A DNA stretch of 64,000 nt from a virus. Made by a program: the position numbers and the translations under genes. Shown in pieces: positions 15,218 to 24,090 of this stretch. The stretch lies in the IMG/VR virus record IMGVR_UViG_3300037475_000162, positions 1-64,000 of that record; one strand, given 5' to 3'. Below the pieces are notes generated by a model. It was not told where the DNA came from, made no database searches, and saw only the letters and a program-made list of their open reading frames with translations. Positions within the stretch are counted from its first letter, which is position 1; each line of letters opens with the position of its first letter.

Positions 15218-16023
15218 GCGAGGCGCGGATCATTCACGGCGACTGCCTGGAGGTGCTGCCGACGCTCCAGAGCGGCAGCGTGGACGCGGTGGTGACTTCG
15301 CCGCCTTACGATTCCATGCGGCAGTATCGCGGCGTCGCCGCCTTTGTATTTATTCCTCTGGCGTCTGAATTGTTTCGCGTTGTCGCGAACGGCGGCGTGG
15401 TGGTATGGGTCGTTGGGGACGGCGTCAAGGACGGTTCGGAATCGGGAACCTCTTGCCGGCAAGCGCTCGGGTTCATGGACGTTGGGTTTCGCCTTCACGA
15501 CACAATGATTTACGCAAAGAAGAATCCGGTTCCGAGGTCGATTGCTTCGCATCGGCGATACGAGCAAGCGTTCGAGTTCATGTTCGTGTTCAGCAAGGGA
15601 AGGCCGAAGACGTTCAACGGTCTGCGCGAACCGTGCAAGGAAGCTGGCAAGGTGCGAGCGACGGGGCCGACGCATCGGGGTTCCGGGCACGACCCAATCC
15701 GGTTCAATGGAGCGGGAAGGCCGATCGGTGAAACCAAACCGCGCGGCAACATCTGGTACTACTCGGTGAAGCATGTGAAGGCGATCGGACACCCGGCAAC
15801 CTTCCCCGTTCAACTGGCGATCGACCACGTCAAGACCTGGACGCTCCACGGCGACATCGTCCTCGACCCCTTCGCGGGCAGCGGCACAACAGGCGTTGCC
15901 TGTCTGCGCGAAGGTCGGTCGTTCATCGGCGTCGAACAGGAAGCAGGATACGTCGAGATTGCCCGCAAGCGGCTGGCGGAGGAAGAGGCAAAGCAACCGT
16001 TATTCGCGGGGACCAAGCGATGA
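15214..16023 (+). CDS. DNA methyltransferase (N4-cytosine or N6-adenine, beta-class order)
   Basis: A 269-residue MTase of the N6_N4_Mtase family. Motif IV SPPY is at residues 29-32 and the SAM-binding motif I DPFAGSGTTG at 218-227, an order of catalytic before cofactor motif (beta class). SPPY fits either N4-cytosine or N6-adenine specificity. It could protect phage DNA from restriction; no cognate restriction enzyme is visible. It is inserted in the structural operon and translationally coupled on both sides, so is expressed late. Confidence 0.85.
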   Translation: MSEARIIHGDCLEVLPTLQSGSVDAVVTSPPYDSMRQYRGVAAFVFIPLASELFRVVANGGVVVWVVGDGVKDGSESGTSCRQALGFMDVGFRLHDTMIYAKKNPVPRSIASHRRYEQAFEFMFVFSKGRPKTFNGLREPCKEAGKVRATGPTHRGSGHDPIRFNGAGRPIGETKPRGNIWYYSVKHVKAIGHPATFPVQLAIDHVKTWTLHGDIVLDPFAGSGTTGVACLREGRSFIGVEQEAGYVEIARKRLAEEEAKQPLFAGTKR

Positions 16024-16220
16024 CCCGCGCCGACATCGACAACCGCCGCGCCGAACTGCTCGCCGTCCGCGCCGTCGAGGTCGCGGCCCTGGAGCGGGCG
16101 GCGGCGCACCTCGCGGCGATCGACGGCGCCATCGGCCAGGTGGACTGGACGCTCGCGCGACTCGACGAGGAGCGCGAAGAGGAACGGCGGGCGGCGCGGG
16201 AGGCGGCCAGGCGGAACTGA
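16020..16220 (+). CDS. Small coiled-coil protein
   Basis: A 66-residue, charged, fully helical protein beginning in the MTase stop (ATGA). It ends DEEREEERRAAREAARRN. Presumably a small accessory protein; unrecognised. Its stop codon is followed immediately by the 16-base G tract. Confidence 0.5.
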   Translation: MTRADIDNRRAELLAVRAVEVAALERAAAHLAAIDGAIGQVDWTLARLDEEREEERRAAREAARRN

Positions 16221-16236
16221 GGGGGGGGGGGGGGGG
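16221..16236 (+). repeat. Homopolymer of 16 G between stop and next start
   Basis: Sixteen consecutive G lie directly after the TGA of the small gene and 7 bases before the ATG at 16244 (spacer TGGGGCG). This occupies the ribosome-binding site of the downstream structural gene. Long G tracts are prone to slipped-strand change, and a change of length here would move the ribosome-binding site rather than shift a reading frame. Sequencing error in the length is also possible. Confidence 0.85.
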
Positions 16237-16243
16237 TGGGGCG

Positions 16244-16690
16244 ATGTTCGTGAGCGACAACGTCATCCTGAGCGACATAGCCGGCCTGCTGAAGCTCCAG
16301 GCCGGCGCGCCCGCTCTGCCAAGCTACTGGCCCACGATCGTATCGCTGACGCACCAGCAGGCGTACGACGACATCGTTGCCGCCCTGCTGGCGCGCGGCT
16401 ACGCTCCCGCTGACGTGGCGACGTGGGGCGCCGGCGCGGGGCAGTTCTACGAGCGGAAGCTGGCCCTGTTCCACGCGGCGAACGAGGGCGGCGGCTTCAG
16501 CGGCGTCAGCGACAAGTTCATCATGTCGCTGGACGTCCGCAAGCAGCTCGAAACGCTGCAACTGATGGACGGAAACAACAAGCCCATCCTGACGACGGCC
16601 GGCCAGGTGGGCACGGTGGGCGTCGGACCGATGGACAACAGCAGCGTCTTCCGCTGGGACAGCGACGGAAGCTGGAGAGGAGAGTGGTAG
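16244..16690 (+). CDS. Hypothetical structural protein, possible connector
   Basis: A 148-residue protein with a helical N-terminal half (QQAYDDIVAALLARGYAPADVATW) and a beta-rich end (TAGQVGTVGVGPMDNSSVFRW). It sits between head and tail genes, where head-tail connectors (Mu gp36-like) are expected. That role is positional only. Confidence 0.55.
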   Translation: MFVSDNVILSDIAGLLKLQAGAPALPSYWPTIVSLTHQQAYDDIVAALLARGYAPADVATWGAGAGQFYERKLALFHAANEGGGFSGVSDKFIMSLDVRKQLETLQLMDGNNKPILTTAGQVGTVGVGPMDNSSVFRWDSDGSWRGEW

Positions 16691-16693
16691 TCG

Positions 16694-17431
16694 ATGACGC
16701 TGGCGCTCTCCATTATCGACGCGGCCGACGGCACGGGCGGCACGGCGACCGTCAGCGGTTCGGCGGGCGGCAGCGCGAACAGCGTTTACTGCGCAACATT
16801 CGCCGCAGGCGTCGGCGCGCTGGCCTGGACGCTGGCGGGGTCGCGAACAGGAGACGGGACGGTCGCAGTGGCCCCGGGGACGGGCTACTACCTGTGGTAT
16901 CTGGACTCGCTCTCCGGCGGCTCGCATGCGGTCGCGCCGCCCGTGTATCAGAACCTCAGCAGCGGCGAGCAGTCGGTTCACTACCGCTGTCTGCTGGCCG
17001 TGCAGAATCTCGTTCAGGCGCTGGGCCTGGCCGGAATGAACGCCGGGCAGATCCAGATTACCTGGCTCGATGCGGCGCGGTGTCAGCAGCTCTACTCGCT
17101 GCCTTGTGTCAGCATCAGTCCGCTGGGCCGCGAGGGACAGCCGGGGCTGCTGACCGGGCTGGACGACATCGAGTATCCGGTGCTCGTCAGCATCGAGGAC
17201 GCCGGCCAGGGCGACATGAGCCTGGACATTCCAGGCCGGACGCTGTGGCGACAAAGCATCTTCCGATGCTTCCGGCATCAGAGATTGAGCGGCGTTCCGG
17301 AGATCATCACGACGGACGTGGACCCGAACCCGGTTCTCGACGAGAGATGGTTCGTGGGGCAGGATCTGCGGTTTGTGTCGTCGCTGCTGTTCCGGTTCAG
17401 GAGTCGCGAGCCCAGAGGCTTTGGCAGATAG
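16694..17431 (+). CDS. Hypothetical tail-completion/terminator-like protein
   Basis: A 245-residue protein, 3 bases after the previous stop. Residues 1-75 form an Ig-like beta domain (GTGGTATVSGSAGGS). The C-terminal part has SIEDAGQGDMSLDIPGRTLWRQSIFRCFRHQ and LLFRFRSREP, reminiscent of tail terminator proteins. The order (just before the tail tube) supports tail completion. Confidence 0.5.
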   Translation: MTLALSIIDAADGTGGTATVSGSAGGSANSVYCATFAAGVGALAWTLAGSRTGDGTVAVAPGTGYYLWYLDSLSGGSHAVAPPVYQNLSSGEQSVHYRCLLAVQNLVQALGLAGMNAGQIQITWLDAARCQQLYSLPCVSISPLGREGQPGLLTGLDDIEYPVLVSIEDAGQGDMSLDIPGRTLWRQSIFRCFRHQRLSGVPEIITTDVDPNPVLDERWFVGQDLRFVSSLLFRFRSREPRGFGR

Positions 17432-17443
17432 CGAGGAGCGGTC

Positions 17444-18313
17444 ATGGCAGGCGTATACGGCTATCAGGGACAGCTGGCGATCGACGCGGGAGCGACCCCC
17501 ACCCTGCGCTACGACTTCCAGAACGAATCATTGATCTGCGACGAGAACTTCATCGACACCAACGGGCTGCGCGGCACGCGAGCGCGCGCCTCCGAGCGCA
17601 TCCGCCAGGGCAACCGCAGGGTTCACGGGCAGCTCAAGCTGATTCCGACCACGCAGGAGCTGGCGCAGCTCCTGCCGTGGATTCTCGGCACGGCCGTCAG
17701 CGGCACCACGTACGCGCTGGCGGACACCGTGCCGACGCGCTACGTCACCATCGACCGGGTGTCAAAGGTGTTCGCCTATAACGGCTGCGTCGTGGACAGG
17801 GCGACCTTCCACGGAACGCAGGGCGGGGCGCTGGAGCTGATCCTCGACCTCGTCGGCGTTGACGAGACGATCACGAATTCCGGGACGTTCGGCAGTCTGA
17901 GTCTGGACCTCAGCACGCCGCCGCTGATCTTCACCGACCTCTCGCTATCCGTCAACAGCGCGACGGACCAGTGCAAGGAGTTCACGCTGGTCGTGGACAA
18001 CGACATCGATAAGGAGCGGTTCTTCAACAGTCCGACGCTCACCAGCGGCTATCCCAGGGACCGGCACATCACGATCACGCACCCCGTGCCCTACGGGGAT
18101 TCGTCGGCGAGTTACGCCACGGGCGTTGCCGGCGTTGCCGTCACGGCAACCTTCACCGACAGCGCCCACGTTCTCACGTTCACGTTCGCCAATGTGAAGT
18201 ACCCGCGGCGCAGCCCGACCGTGCCGGGCCGCGAGGAGATCATGCTGCCCCTGGTGGGCCAATGTTATAAAAGTGGATCTACTTTGGAGCTTGTTACGAC
18301 TCTGGCGATTTAA
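17444..18313 (+). CDS. Major tail tube protein
   Basis: A 289-residue protein. The beginning (GYQGQLAIDAGATPTLRYDFQNESL) and the alternating strands with ALELILDLVGVDE and FTLVVDNDIDKERFFNS match the style of siphovirus tube proteins (tail tube fold). Position before the tail chaperone pair is diagnostic. The polymer of this protein forms the hollow tail. Confidence 0.75.
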   Translation: MAGVYGYQGQLAIDAGATPTLRYDFQNESLICDENFIDTNGLRGTRARASERIRQGNRRVHGQLKLIPTTQELAQLLPWILGTAVSGTTYALADTVPTRYVTIDRVSKVFAYNGCVVDRATFHGTQGGALELILDLVGVDETITNSGTFGSLSLDLSTPPLIFTDLSLSVNSATDQCKEFTLVVDNDIDKERFFNSPTLTSGYPRDRHITITHPVPYGDSSASYATGVAGVAVTATFTDSAHVLTFTFANVKYPRRSPTVPGREEIMLPLVGQCYKSGSTLELVTTLAI

Positions 18314-18325
18314 CGGAGGAACGGA

Positions 18326-18655
18326 ATGGGTCTCTTGATCAACGACGGCTTCACCCTGACGGCGAAGATCGCCCCGCGCGGCCCGTGGCCGGCGCTGACA
18401 GCGCGGTTCCGGCCGGCCCTGCCCGCGGCGTGCTACGAATTCCTGGAGGCGTCGCGGCCCGGCGCCGCGGCAAGGCATTCGGCCGCGGTCAAGCTGCTGA
18501 CGGCGCAGCTCGTTTCGTGGGACGTGACCGACGACAAGGGCGAGGTTCTGGCGGTGACCCCCGCGAACCTGCGCAAGCTGCCCATGAGCTACATGGAGGA
18601 GCTGATCAACCAGGTCACCGGCTACGGCGACGCGGAGGCGGACGAAAAAAACTGA
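18326..18655 (+). CDS. Tail assembly chaperone, short product (G-like)
   Basis: A 109-residue protein that starts after AACGGAGGAACGG. By position it is the 'G' chaperone that binds the tape measure. It ends in DEADEKN, decoded by gaA AAA AAC TGA, a perfect slippery heptamer at 18646-18652. When the ribosome stays in frame it ends here; a -1 slip gives the longer product listed separately. Confidence 0.8.
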   Translation: MGLLINDGFTLTAKIAPRGPWPALTARFRPALPAACYEFLEASRPGAAARHSAAVKLLTAQLVSWDVTDDKGEVLAVTPANLRKLPMSYMEELINQVTGYGDAEADEKN

Positions 18656-19053
18656 GGCTGCTCGTGGTGATCCGCCGCTTTCGCCCCGAGTTCGCCGGCC
18701 GGTCCTGTGCGGACTGCAAGCGCTGGCTCTACCGGCCCGACGGGAGCAAGATGGTGCGCGGCCGGCCGCAGGACGGCGGACTGCCCATGCTCCGGCCGCA
18801 GGGGCAGCCGACGCCCTGCCACGAGTGCCCCAAGGTGCCGAGCGACGCGCCGGAACGAACGTCGGCCCACGCGATCGAGCCCAGCGAAAAGAGCTGGCTG
18901 GCCTACCAGCACTACCTGGAGTGCGCGGCGGTGGGAAGCTTCCCGGACGACCCCATCGTAAAACGCAACGCCCGGGTGATTCGCCAGGTGGAGCAGATGT
19001 GGGAGCGACAGCCGCTGCAAACGCTGCTGACGCTGCTGACGAGGGTGGACTGA
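18326..19053 (+). CDS. Tail assembly chaperone, -1 frameshift product (GT-like)
   Basis: A -1 slip on A AAA AAC (18646-18652) joins the first 109 residues to 133 residues of the second frame, about 242 in total. The added part begins KLRLLVVIRRFRPEFAGRS and contains two CxxC pairs (CADC, CHEC), likely a zinc site, followed by helices. The second frame is open to 19053 and has no good start of its own near the join. This is the known GT arrangement of long-tailed phages. Confidence 0.78.
18646..18652 (+). promoter_or_regulatory. -1 frameshift slippery site AAAAAAC
   Basis: Heptamer A AAA AAC in the frame of the first chaperone, with the TGA of the 0 frame directly after it. It is one of the most efficient known -1 slippery sites, and lies at the place and order expected for lambda-like G/GT. 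Confidence 0.85.
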
Positions 19054-19054
19054 A

Positions 19055-20716
19055 ATGCCGAGCCTGACGGAACTGATCGCCGCCGACCGCGACCTGGTGG
19101 ACGCCATGCAGAGCCTGCCGGATCGGCTGGCCGCGCAGCAGCGCATCGACCGCCGCGACGAGGCCCGCGCGGTCGGCGAGCGGCAGGGCGTCCTCGACCC
19201 GTACGCCGACGGCGGCAGCAAGGCGGAGCAGGCATACCGCAAGATCCAGGCGCTGGAATCGCGGATGCTGGGCGAGCACATCGGCCGCATTCAGGCGCTG
19301 GGCGCAGGGGCGCAGCAGATCGGTTCCGGCATCGGCGGCGCGGCGGGCTTTGCCGGCAAGGGCCTGGGCAACGCCCTGGGAGGAGCGGCCGGCGGGGCCG
19401 CAATGGGAACGGCAGGCGCCGTGTACCTGGCGACGACGGAGGCGCTGGGCAAGACGGCGCAGGCCATGAACATCTTCGCCAACGGCGCGATGAGCGACGC
19501 GCAGAAGCGAGATGCGTTTGCCTCGGAGTTCCTTCCTGGCGCGGACAAGCTGATTGCCTTCCGCGACGCCCTCAACGGAGTGACGGAGGCCCTGCGAAAG
19601 ACCGAGCTGCGGTTTCAATTGCGCGGCCTGGAGCAGCAGCAGCAGTTTCGCGAGCGACAGACGACGGCGCAGGGGGCTGCCGAGGTGGCGCTGCACGCCA
19701 CCCGGGCGACCGCCTTCGGGGCCATTGTGACGCCGCCGACGCCGCTGGGCGACCGGACGACGTGGCAAGGCGATCTGGCGCATCAGGAAGCGCTGCGGCG
19801 GATGGAGCGGCAGGACGAAATTGCCCGCGCCCGCGCCGGAGTGACGGGCGCAGGCGCGGCGCTCGAGGAAAGCCAGAAGCGCCTGGAAGGACTGGAAGGA
19901 TACCGCCACAGGATCGGCGTTACCCTTGGCCTGCGGGAGAGACAGTTACGCAAGCAGCAATGGATCGAGAGGGACACACCCGAAAAGCGGCGGATGGTGG
20001 AGCGCAAGCTCGTCGAGGGCGGGTCGAACCCGTTCCTGGCCCGGACCGCCGTGGCGGCTCTCGGCGCCGGCGTCAGCAACAAGGCGGGCGTCATTGCCGC
20101 CGGCCGCGAGGTCCAGTTGGCCGCGACCGACGCGGCCAACAACGAGAAGCTGATCCAGGGCGAGATCAACCGTCAGAAGGAGCTGGGGGTGCAGCTCGCC
20201 GAAAAAGAAAGCGCCCTGCGCAAGGCGAACATCGGCGCGGCCCGGACGGAACTGGAGATCACGCGGGCGCGCATCCAGCTTGGCGTCAACCAGTCCGTCC
20301 GCGCAGGAGGGATGCAGCCCTGGGAGAGACAGCAAAGCCTGATGGCGGCGCGCTTTATCAAGCAGCACGGCCTCGCCGCGACCCCGGCATTCATGCAGCA
20401 GCAGGCCGGGGCGATGTTCCCGGAATATGTGCAAAAAGAGCGCGAAAAGTTCGGCCGGACCACGGAGGAGTACAAGGCGGGCGTCAAGGAGGGGTTCGCG
20501 AAGGACATTGACATCGTTGCGGAGCGGGCCAAGGAAGCAAAAATCTCAACGGAGGTGCGAGTGGCCGTGAACCTCGACGAGGCGGCGCTGGGCAAGCGGA
20601 TCGCCGAAGCCATCAGCGACAACTTCCGCGAACTGCTCAAGAGCATCAAGGCTGAGTTCGACGCGCAGCGGAAGCATCTGGAGGCGGGAAACATCATCCG
20701 CAACCGGAGCGGCTGA
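19055..20716 (+). CDS. Tail tape measure protein
   Basis: A 553-residue, mostly helical protein with a hydrophobic Gly/Ala-rich block (about residues 87-130: QQIGSGIGGAAGFAG, GGAAGGAAMGTAGAVYL) flanked by coiled coil. This is the usual tape measure organisation. At about 1.5 Angstrom per residue it would set a tail of roughly 80 nm. It follows the chaperones by one base. No lysozyme domain is seen. Confidence 0.85.
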   Translation: MPSLTELIAADRDLVDAMQSLPDRLAAQQRIDRRDEARAVGERQGVLDPYADGGSKAEQAYRKIQALESRMLGEHIGRIQALGAGAQQIGSGIGGAAGFAGKGLGNALGGAAGGAAMGTAGAVYLATTEALGKTAQAMNIFANGAMSDAQKRDAFASEFLPGADKLIAFRDALNGVTEALRKTELRFQLRGLEQQQQFRERQTTAQGAAEVALHATRATAFGAIVTPPTPLGDRTTWQGDLAHQEALRRMERQDEIARARAGVTGAGAALEESQKRLEGLEGYRHRIGVTLGLRERQLRKQQWIERDTPEKRRMVERKLVEGGSNPFLARTAVAALGAGVSNKAGVIAAGREVQLAATDAANNEKLIQGEINRQKELGVQLAEKESALRKANIGAARTELEITRARIQLGVNQSVRAGGMQPWERQQSLMAARFIKQHGLAATPAFMQQQAGAMFPEYVQKEREKFGRTTEEYKAGVKEGFAKDIDIVAERAKEAKISTEVRVAVNLDEAALGKRIAEAISDNFRELLKSIKAEFDAQRKHLEAGNIIRNRSG

Positions 20717-20724
20717 CAGGCTTG

Positions 20725-21483
20725 CTACTTGACCTCTTCCGCCAGCGCCTTGACGGACAGCAAAGACATCGCCCGGGAGCGGACGGCTTTTATTCCGGAG
20801 GGTACTTCAGAGCGAAGCAGTTCGGTTCTGAACTTCCAGAACTGTTCGTCAAGAGCTTCTATTTCCTCCCGTGTTGTCCCGCCGGGTGGAAGACGAAAAA
20901 GCCGAGTAGCTTCGCTGCCAAGTTTAAGAATGAGGGGCGATGACCGCAAACGGGCGACCTTGCCGGTTTCTTCGACGATCTCGTCAAAGATCAGTTTTGT
21001 TTGCGGATGACGCTCGTTGAAGCTGGCCTTGTAGTCTGGGTAATCGATCCTGTGCCGATCGAAGAACCTTTTGCGGAGTTCGAGCTTCCTGGACGCGAGA
21101 TCGGCTGACGTCTGCCCGCATAGTTCGACGGCGAAGAGGCACGCTTGGGTTCCGGCGGTATCGTTCCTGATCGACTTTGGATCGTGGAACCAGGGTAACT
21201 TTCCAGCATCCCGGAGCCAGTAGAGCTTATAGGCGTCAACGGCCTGCTCCTCAAAGCTGACGGCAAGAACTGAATGGTAGTCGGCATCGGCTCCTGACGT
21301 GGTGGCAATAGCATGACGGCCAATGGAAGGCCGTATGAGAAAGAAGCTGACCAGCCCGACGCCTACCAGTAGCAGCAGGGCAATGACGGCAAGCAGCCAG
21401 GCAACGGCGGACGGGCCTTCTCTTCGCCGGCGACGTACAGGCGCCTGCTCCTCGCGGCTGGTGAAGTCGAGCGGATCGGACAT
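20725..21483 (-). CDS. Minus-strand membrane protein (moron) inside tail operon
   Basis: A 252-residue protein read against all its neighbours. Residues 1-26 are cytoplasmic and basic (PVRRRRREGP), about 27-50 form one transmembrane helix (AVAWLLAVIALLLLVGVGLV), and the rest is an extracellular or periplasmic helical domain of about 200 residues with a Cys pair (CLFAVELC). The ATG at 21483 has CCTGGAGACAG upstream. Base composition is lower in GC than adjacent tail genes. It is a typical moron: a separately expressed gene for lysogenic conversion. Function unknown. Confidence 0.75.
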   Translation of the reverse strand: MSDPLDFTSREEQAPVRRRRREGPSAVAWLLAVIALLLLVGVGLVSFFLIRPSIGRHAIATTSGADADYHSVLAVSFEEQAVDAYKLYWLRDAGKLPWFHDPKSIRNDTAGTQACLFAVELCGQTSADLASRKLELRKRFFDRHRIDYPDYKASFNERHPQTKLIFDEIVEETGKVARLRSSPLILKLGSEATRLFRLPPGGTTREEIEALDEQFWKFRTELLRSEVPSGIKAVRSRAMSLLSVKALAEEVK

Positions 21484-21574
21484 CGGGGCTGTCTCCAGGG
21501 GTGTGCGTCTCTGCTGTGATCTTGAGGCGCCGGCCCGCAACCGGCAAGGGAAGAGGGCGGCGAGGTGATGCGCC

Positions 21575-22300
21575 ATGCAGCTTTCCTACGGCAATTTCTC
21601 GTTCGACCCGAACTCAACGGAGATGAGTTCGCGCGTCGAGACGCTGTGGAACAGCGGCGGCCAGCCGTACGCGCAGCGGCGGACGCTCAAGGTCACGGGG
21701 TACCTCTCGGGCAACGGCCAGGATGCGCTGATCCAGCAGGAATCGGCCCTGCGGACGGCGCTGTCGGTGAGCTTCAGCGACCTGCTCTTTGTCAGCGATT
21801 CCGGGCAGCAATCGCCCGTGTCGATCCTGGGCGCGGGCAGCACGACCGGCGTGCAGATTCACAGCCTGGAGTTCTCGGCGACCAGCAAGGAGGGGGAATA
21901 CACGACCGTCCGCAACTTCTCCTTCGTCGCCGAGGCGGAGTATCCGCTGGCCAACAGCGTCCCGCTGCTGCTGGCGTTCCGCGAGACGATCACCGTCTGG
22001 GGCGGCGGCCCCATCTGGAAGTTCCGCATGGCGGTCAACGGCCCGCCGCAGAAGCAGCTCGTCTACCCGCAGTCGATCTATTACGCGACCCAGCAGGGCG
22101 AGCTGACCGGCTATCTGGTGGCGCGGACGCCGCCGCCGCCGCTCTGGCCGGGGGCGCTGATGCACGCGGGGCGGATCGGCGACCGCGGCCCCGACCGCAA
22201 GGGCTTCGGCCATTACCAGGGTGAGACGATCACGTGGCAGTACGATTTCGAGGCGTCGGCGCCGTTCCCCAATGCCCGGCCGAACGTGTGGATCAAGTGA
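21575..22300 (+). CDS. Distal tail-like protein
   Basis: A 241-residue, beta-rich protein after the tape measure. Motifs such as LSYGNFSFDPNSTEM, RTLKVTGYLSGNGQ, SLEFSATSKEGEYTTVRNFSF are consistent with phage distal tail (Dit-like) proteins. Its start, only 91 bases from the divergent moron start, shares the intergenic with it. Confidence 0.5.
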   Translation: MQLSYGNFSFDPNSTEMSSRVETLWNSGGQPYAQRRTLKVTGYLSGNGQDALIQQESALRTALSVSFSDLLFVSDSGQQSPVSILGAGSTTGVQIHSLEFSATSKEGEYTTVRNFSFVAEAEYPLANSVPLLLAFRETITVWGGGPIWKFRMAVNGPPQKQLVYPQSIYYATQQGELTGYLVARTPPPPLWPGALMHAGRIGDRGPDRKGFGHYQGETITWQYDFEASAPFPNARPNVWIK

Positions 22301-22307
22301 GGGACTG

Positions 22308-22496
22308 ATGCGAACCCGGCGGGAAACAGAGGAACGTCAGGCCTCGCTGCGCAAGCTCCTGGAAGACCTGGAGCATCGCCGCCAGTCTGCCGGCGATCGT
22401 CGGGACTGGGACGGCGTCACTGATTTGCAGGAGCAGATCGACAGCGCCCGGACAAGACTGACCGTCCTTGCGTGGGTTCTCGGGGAGGCGGACTGA
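22308..22496 (+). CDS. Small coiled-coil protein
   Basis: A 62-residue, highly charged helical protein (TRRETEERQASLRKLLEDLEHRRQ). Its stop overlaps the start of the following fibre gene (TGATG). It may be an assembly chaperone or a bridging factor. Confidence 0.5.
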   Translation: MRTRRETEERQASLRKLLEDLEHRRQSAGDRRDWDGVTDLQEQIDSARTRLTVLAWVLGEAD

Positions 22497-24088
22497 TGGC
22501 AACCATCCTCTGGCGAGGCGGCGCGGCAGCCGTGGCCCAGGTCGTCAACCTGACGGTCGGCGGCCAGCCGCTGCCGGGCGACCTCTTCAGCGTGACGATC
22601 AACGGCAACGCCGTCTCGTTTACCGAGGGGGCGACGGCGACGATCGCCGACGTGGTGGTGGGCGTGCAAACCGCCCTGGCCGCCAGCCTGACCCCGGAGT
22701 TTCAGGAGGCGACGTGGACGGCGGCAAGCCCGGCCGTCGCCGGCACGGCCGTCGCCCCCGGCTCGCCGTTCACGGCCTCGGTCAACCTGACGAAGGCGAA
22801 CCTCGCCGTCCCCGTGCAGGCGGCGACCAGCGGCACGACGGGCGGGAGCCTGACCAACGGGACCAGCTACTACTACGTCGTCACCGCCACCAACAGCAAC
22901 GGCGAGACGACGGCGAGCAACGAGCAGAGCTATGCGGCGACGACCCTGGACCCGACGGCGATCCTGACGTGGGCCGCCGTGCCCGGCGCGACGGGCTACA
23001 AGATTTATCGCTCGACCAGCAGCGGCGCCTATGGGGCCTCGTCGCTTTTGCACACGGTCGGCAGCGGCGCGACGGTGACGTACAACGACACGGGAACGGC
23101 GACCGGGGCCGGCCAGCCGCCGGGTTCCAACGGGGCGCTGTCCACCGCGACCTTCGCCCTGACCACGCCGACGGCGAGCAGCGGGCCCAACGACGTCAGC
23201 GTGCCGGGCAACTGGAGCACGGGCAGTCTGCCGGCCAACGGCGACAGCGTCTATCTGACCAGCTCGGCCGTGCCGCTGTTGTGGAACCTGGACGCGCTGG
23301 CGGCCGTGACGCCGGCGCTCGTGCAGGGCGACAGCACGTTCACGGCCAACGTGGGCCTGCCGCGGACCAACCCCAACGGCTATCCCGAGTACCGGCCGCA
23401 ATACCTGCAGTTCAGCGGCGCGACGGCGTTCAACCTCGTCGTGGGGGCCGGCGGCGGCTCGCAGATGCTCCAGTTCGATTTCGGCGCGGGACAGGTCGCC
23501 GCCAACGTCGCCGCGCCCGGCTCGCCGTCGGTCCAGGGCCGGCCCGCGGTCATCCTCAAGGGGACGCACGCCGCCAACACGCTCAATGTGACGCTGGGCA
23601 ACGTCGGCAGCGCCATCGACCCGGGCGAGGTGAGCACCTGGGCGACGGTAAGCAGCGGCTACCAGAGCAGCCCGACGACCGACGTGACGCTGCTGCTGGG
23701 CGCCGGCTGCACGCTGACGACGATCACGCAGGACGGCGGCCAGCTCACCGTGCAGTCCAACACAACCACGCACACCGTCCGCGGCGGCGCGGCAACGATC
23801 CTGGGGGCCGCCACGGTCGGGACGCTCGACGTGGAGAACGGCACCGTCTACGACCAGTCCACCGGCACGAAGACAACGGTGACCGTCGGGCCCTTCGGAA
23901 CGATCGACGCGCGGAGCAACCCGCAAACCAAGACGTACACGAACACCACGGTCAACGGCGGCGGGACGCTGCTGGATCCCAACAAGACGATCACGTTCAC
24001 CAACCCGATCAGCGTCCCCGACGGCGTGGGGGGTCAGTTCGGGGCGAACATCGACTTCGGCACCAATACGCATCTTCAGAGGTCGTAA
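22496..24088 (+). CDS. Tail fibre-like protein with fibronectin type III domain
   Basis: A 530-residue virion protein. Residues about 115-195 form an FnIII-type domain (GTSYYYVVTATNSNGETTASNEQSY, then LTWAAVPGATGYKIYRS). The remainder is a long Thr/Gly/Asn-rich series of short strands (TLTTITQDGGQLTVQSN, ATVGTLDVENGTVYDQ) that reads as a right-handed beta-helix. These are typical of receptor-binding or baseplate peripheral proteins; FnIII domains aid carbohydrate contact. Confidence 0.65.
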   Translation: MATILWRGGAAAVAQVVNLTVGGQPLPGDLFSVTINGNAVSFTEGATATIADVVVGVQTALAASLTPEFQEATWTAASPAVAGTAVAPGSPFTASVNLTKANLAVPVQAATSGTTGGSLTNGTSYYYVVTATNSNGETTASNEQSYAATTLDPTAILTWAAVPGATGYKIYRSTSSGAYGASSLLHTVGSGATVTYNDTGTATGAGQPPGSNGALSTATFALTTPTASSGPNDVSVPGNWSTGSLPANGDSVYLTSSAVPLLWNLDALAAVTPALVQGDSTFTANVGLPRTNPNGYPEYRPQYLQFSGATAFNLVVGAGGGSQMLQFDFGAGQVAANVAAPGSPSVQGRPAVILKGTHAANTLNVTLGNVGSAIDPGEVSTWATVSSGYQSSPTTDVTLLLGAGCTLTTITQDGGQLTVQSNTTTHTVRGGAATILGAATVGTLDVENGTVYDQSTGTKTTVTVGPFGTIDARSNPQTKTYTNTTVNGGGTLLDPNKTITFTNPISVPDGVGGQFGANIDFGTNTHLQRS

Positions 24089-24090
24089 CG

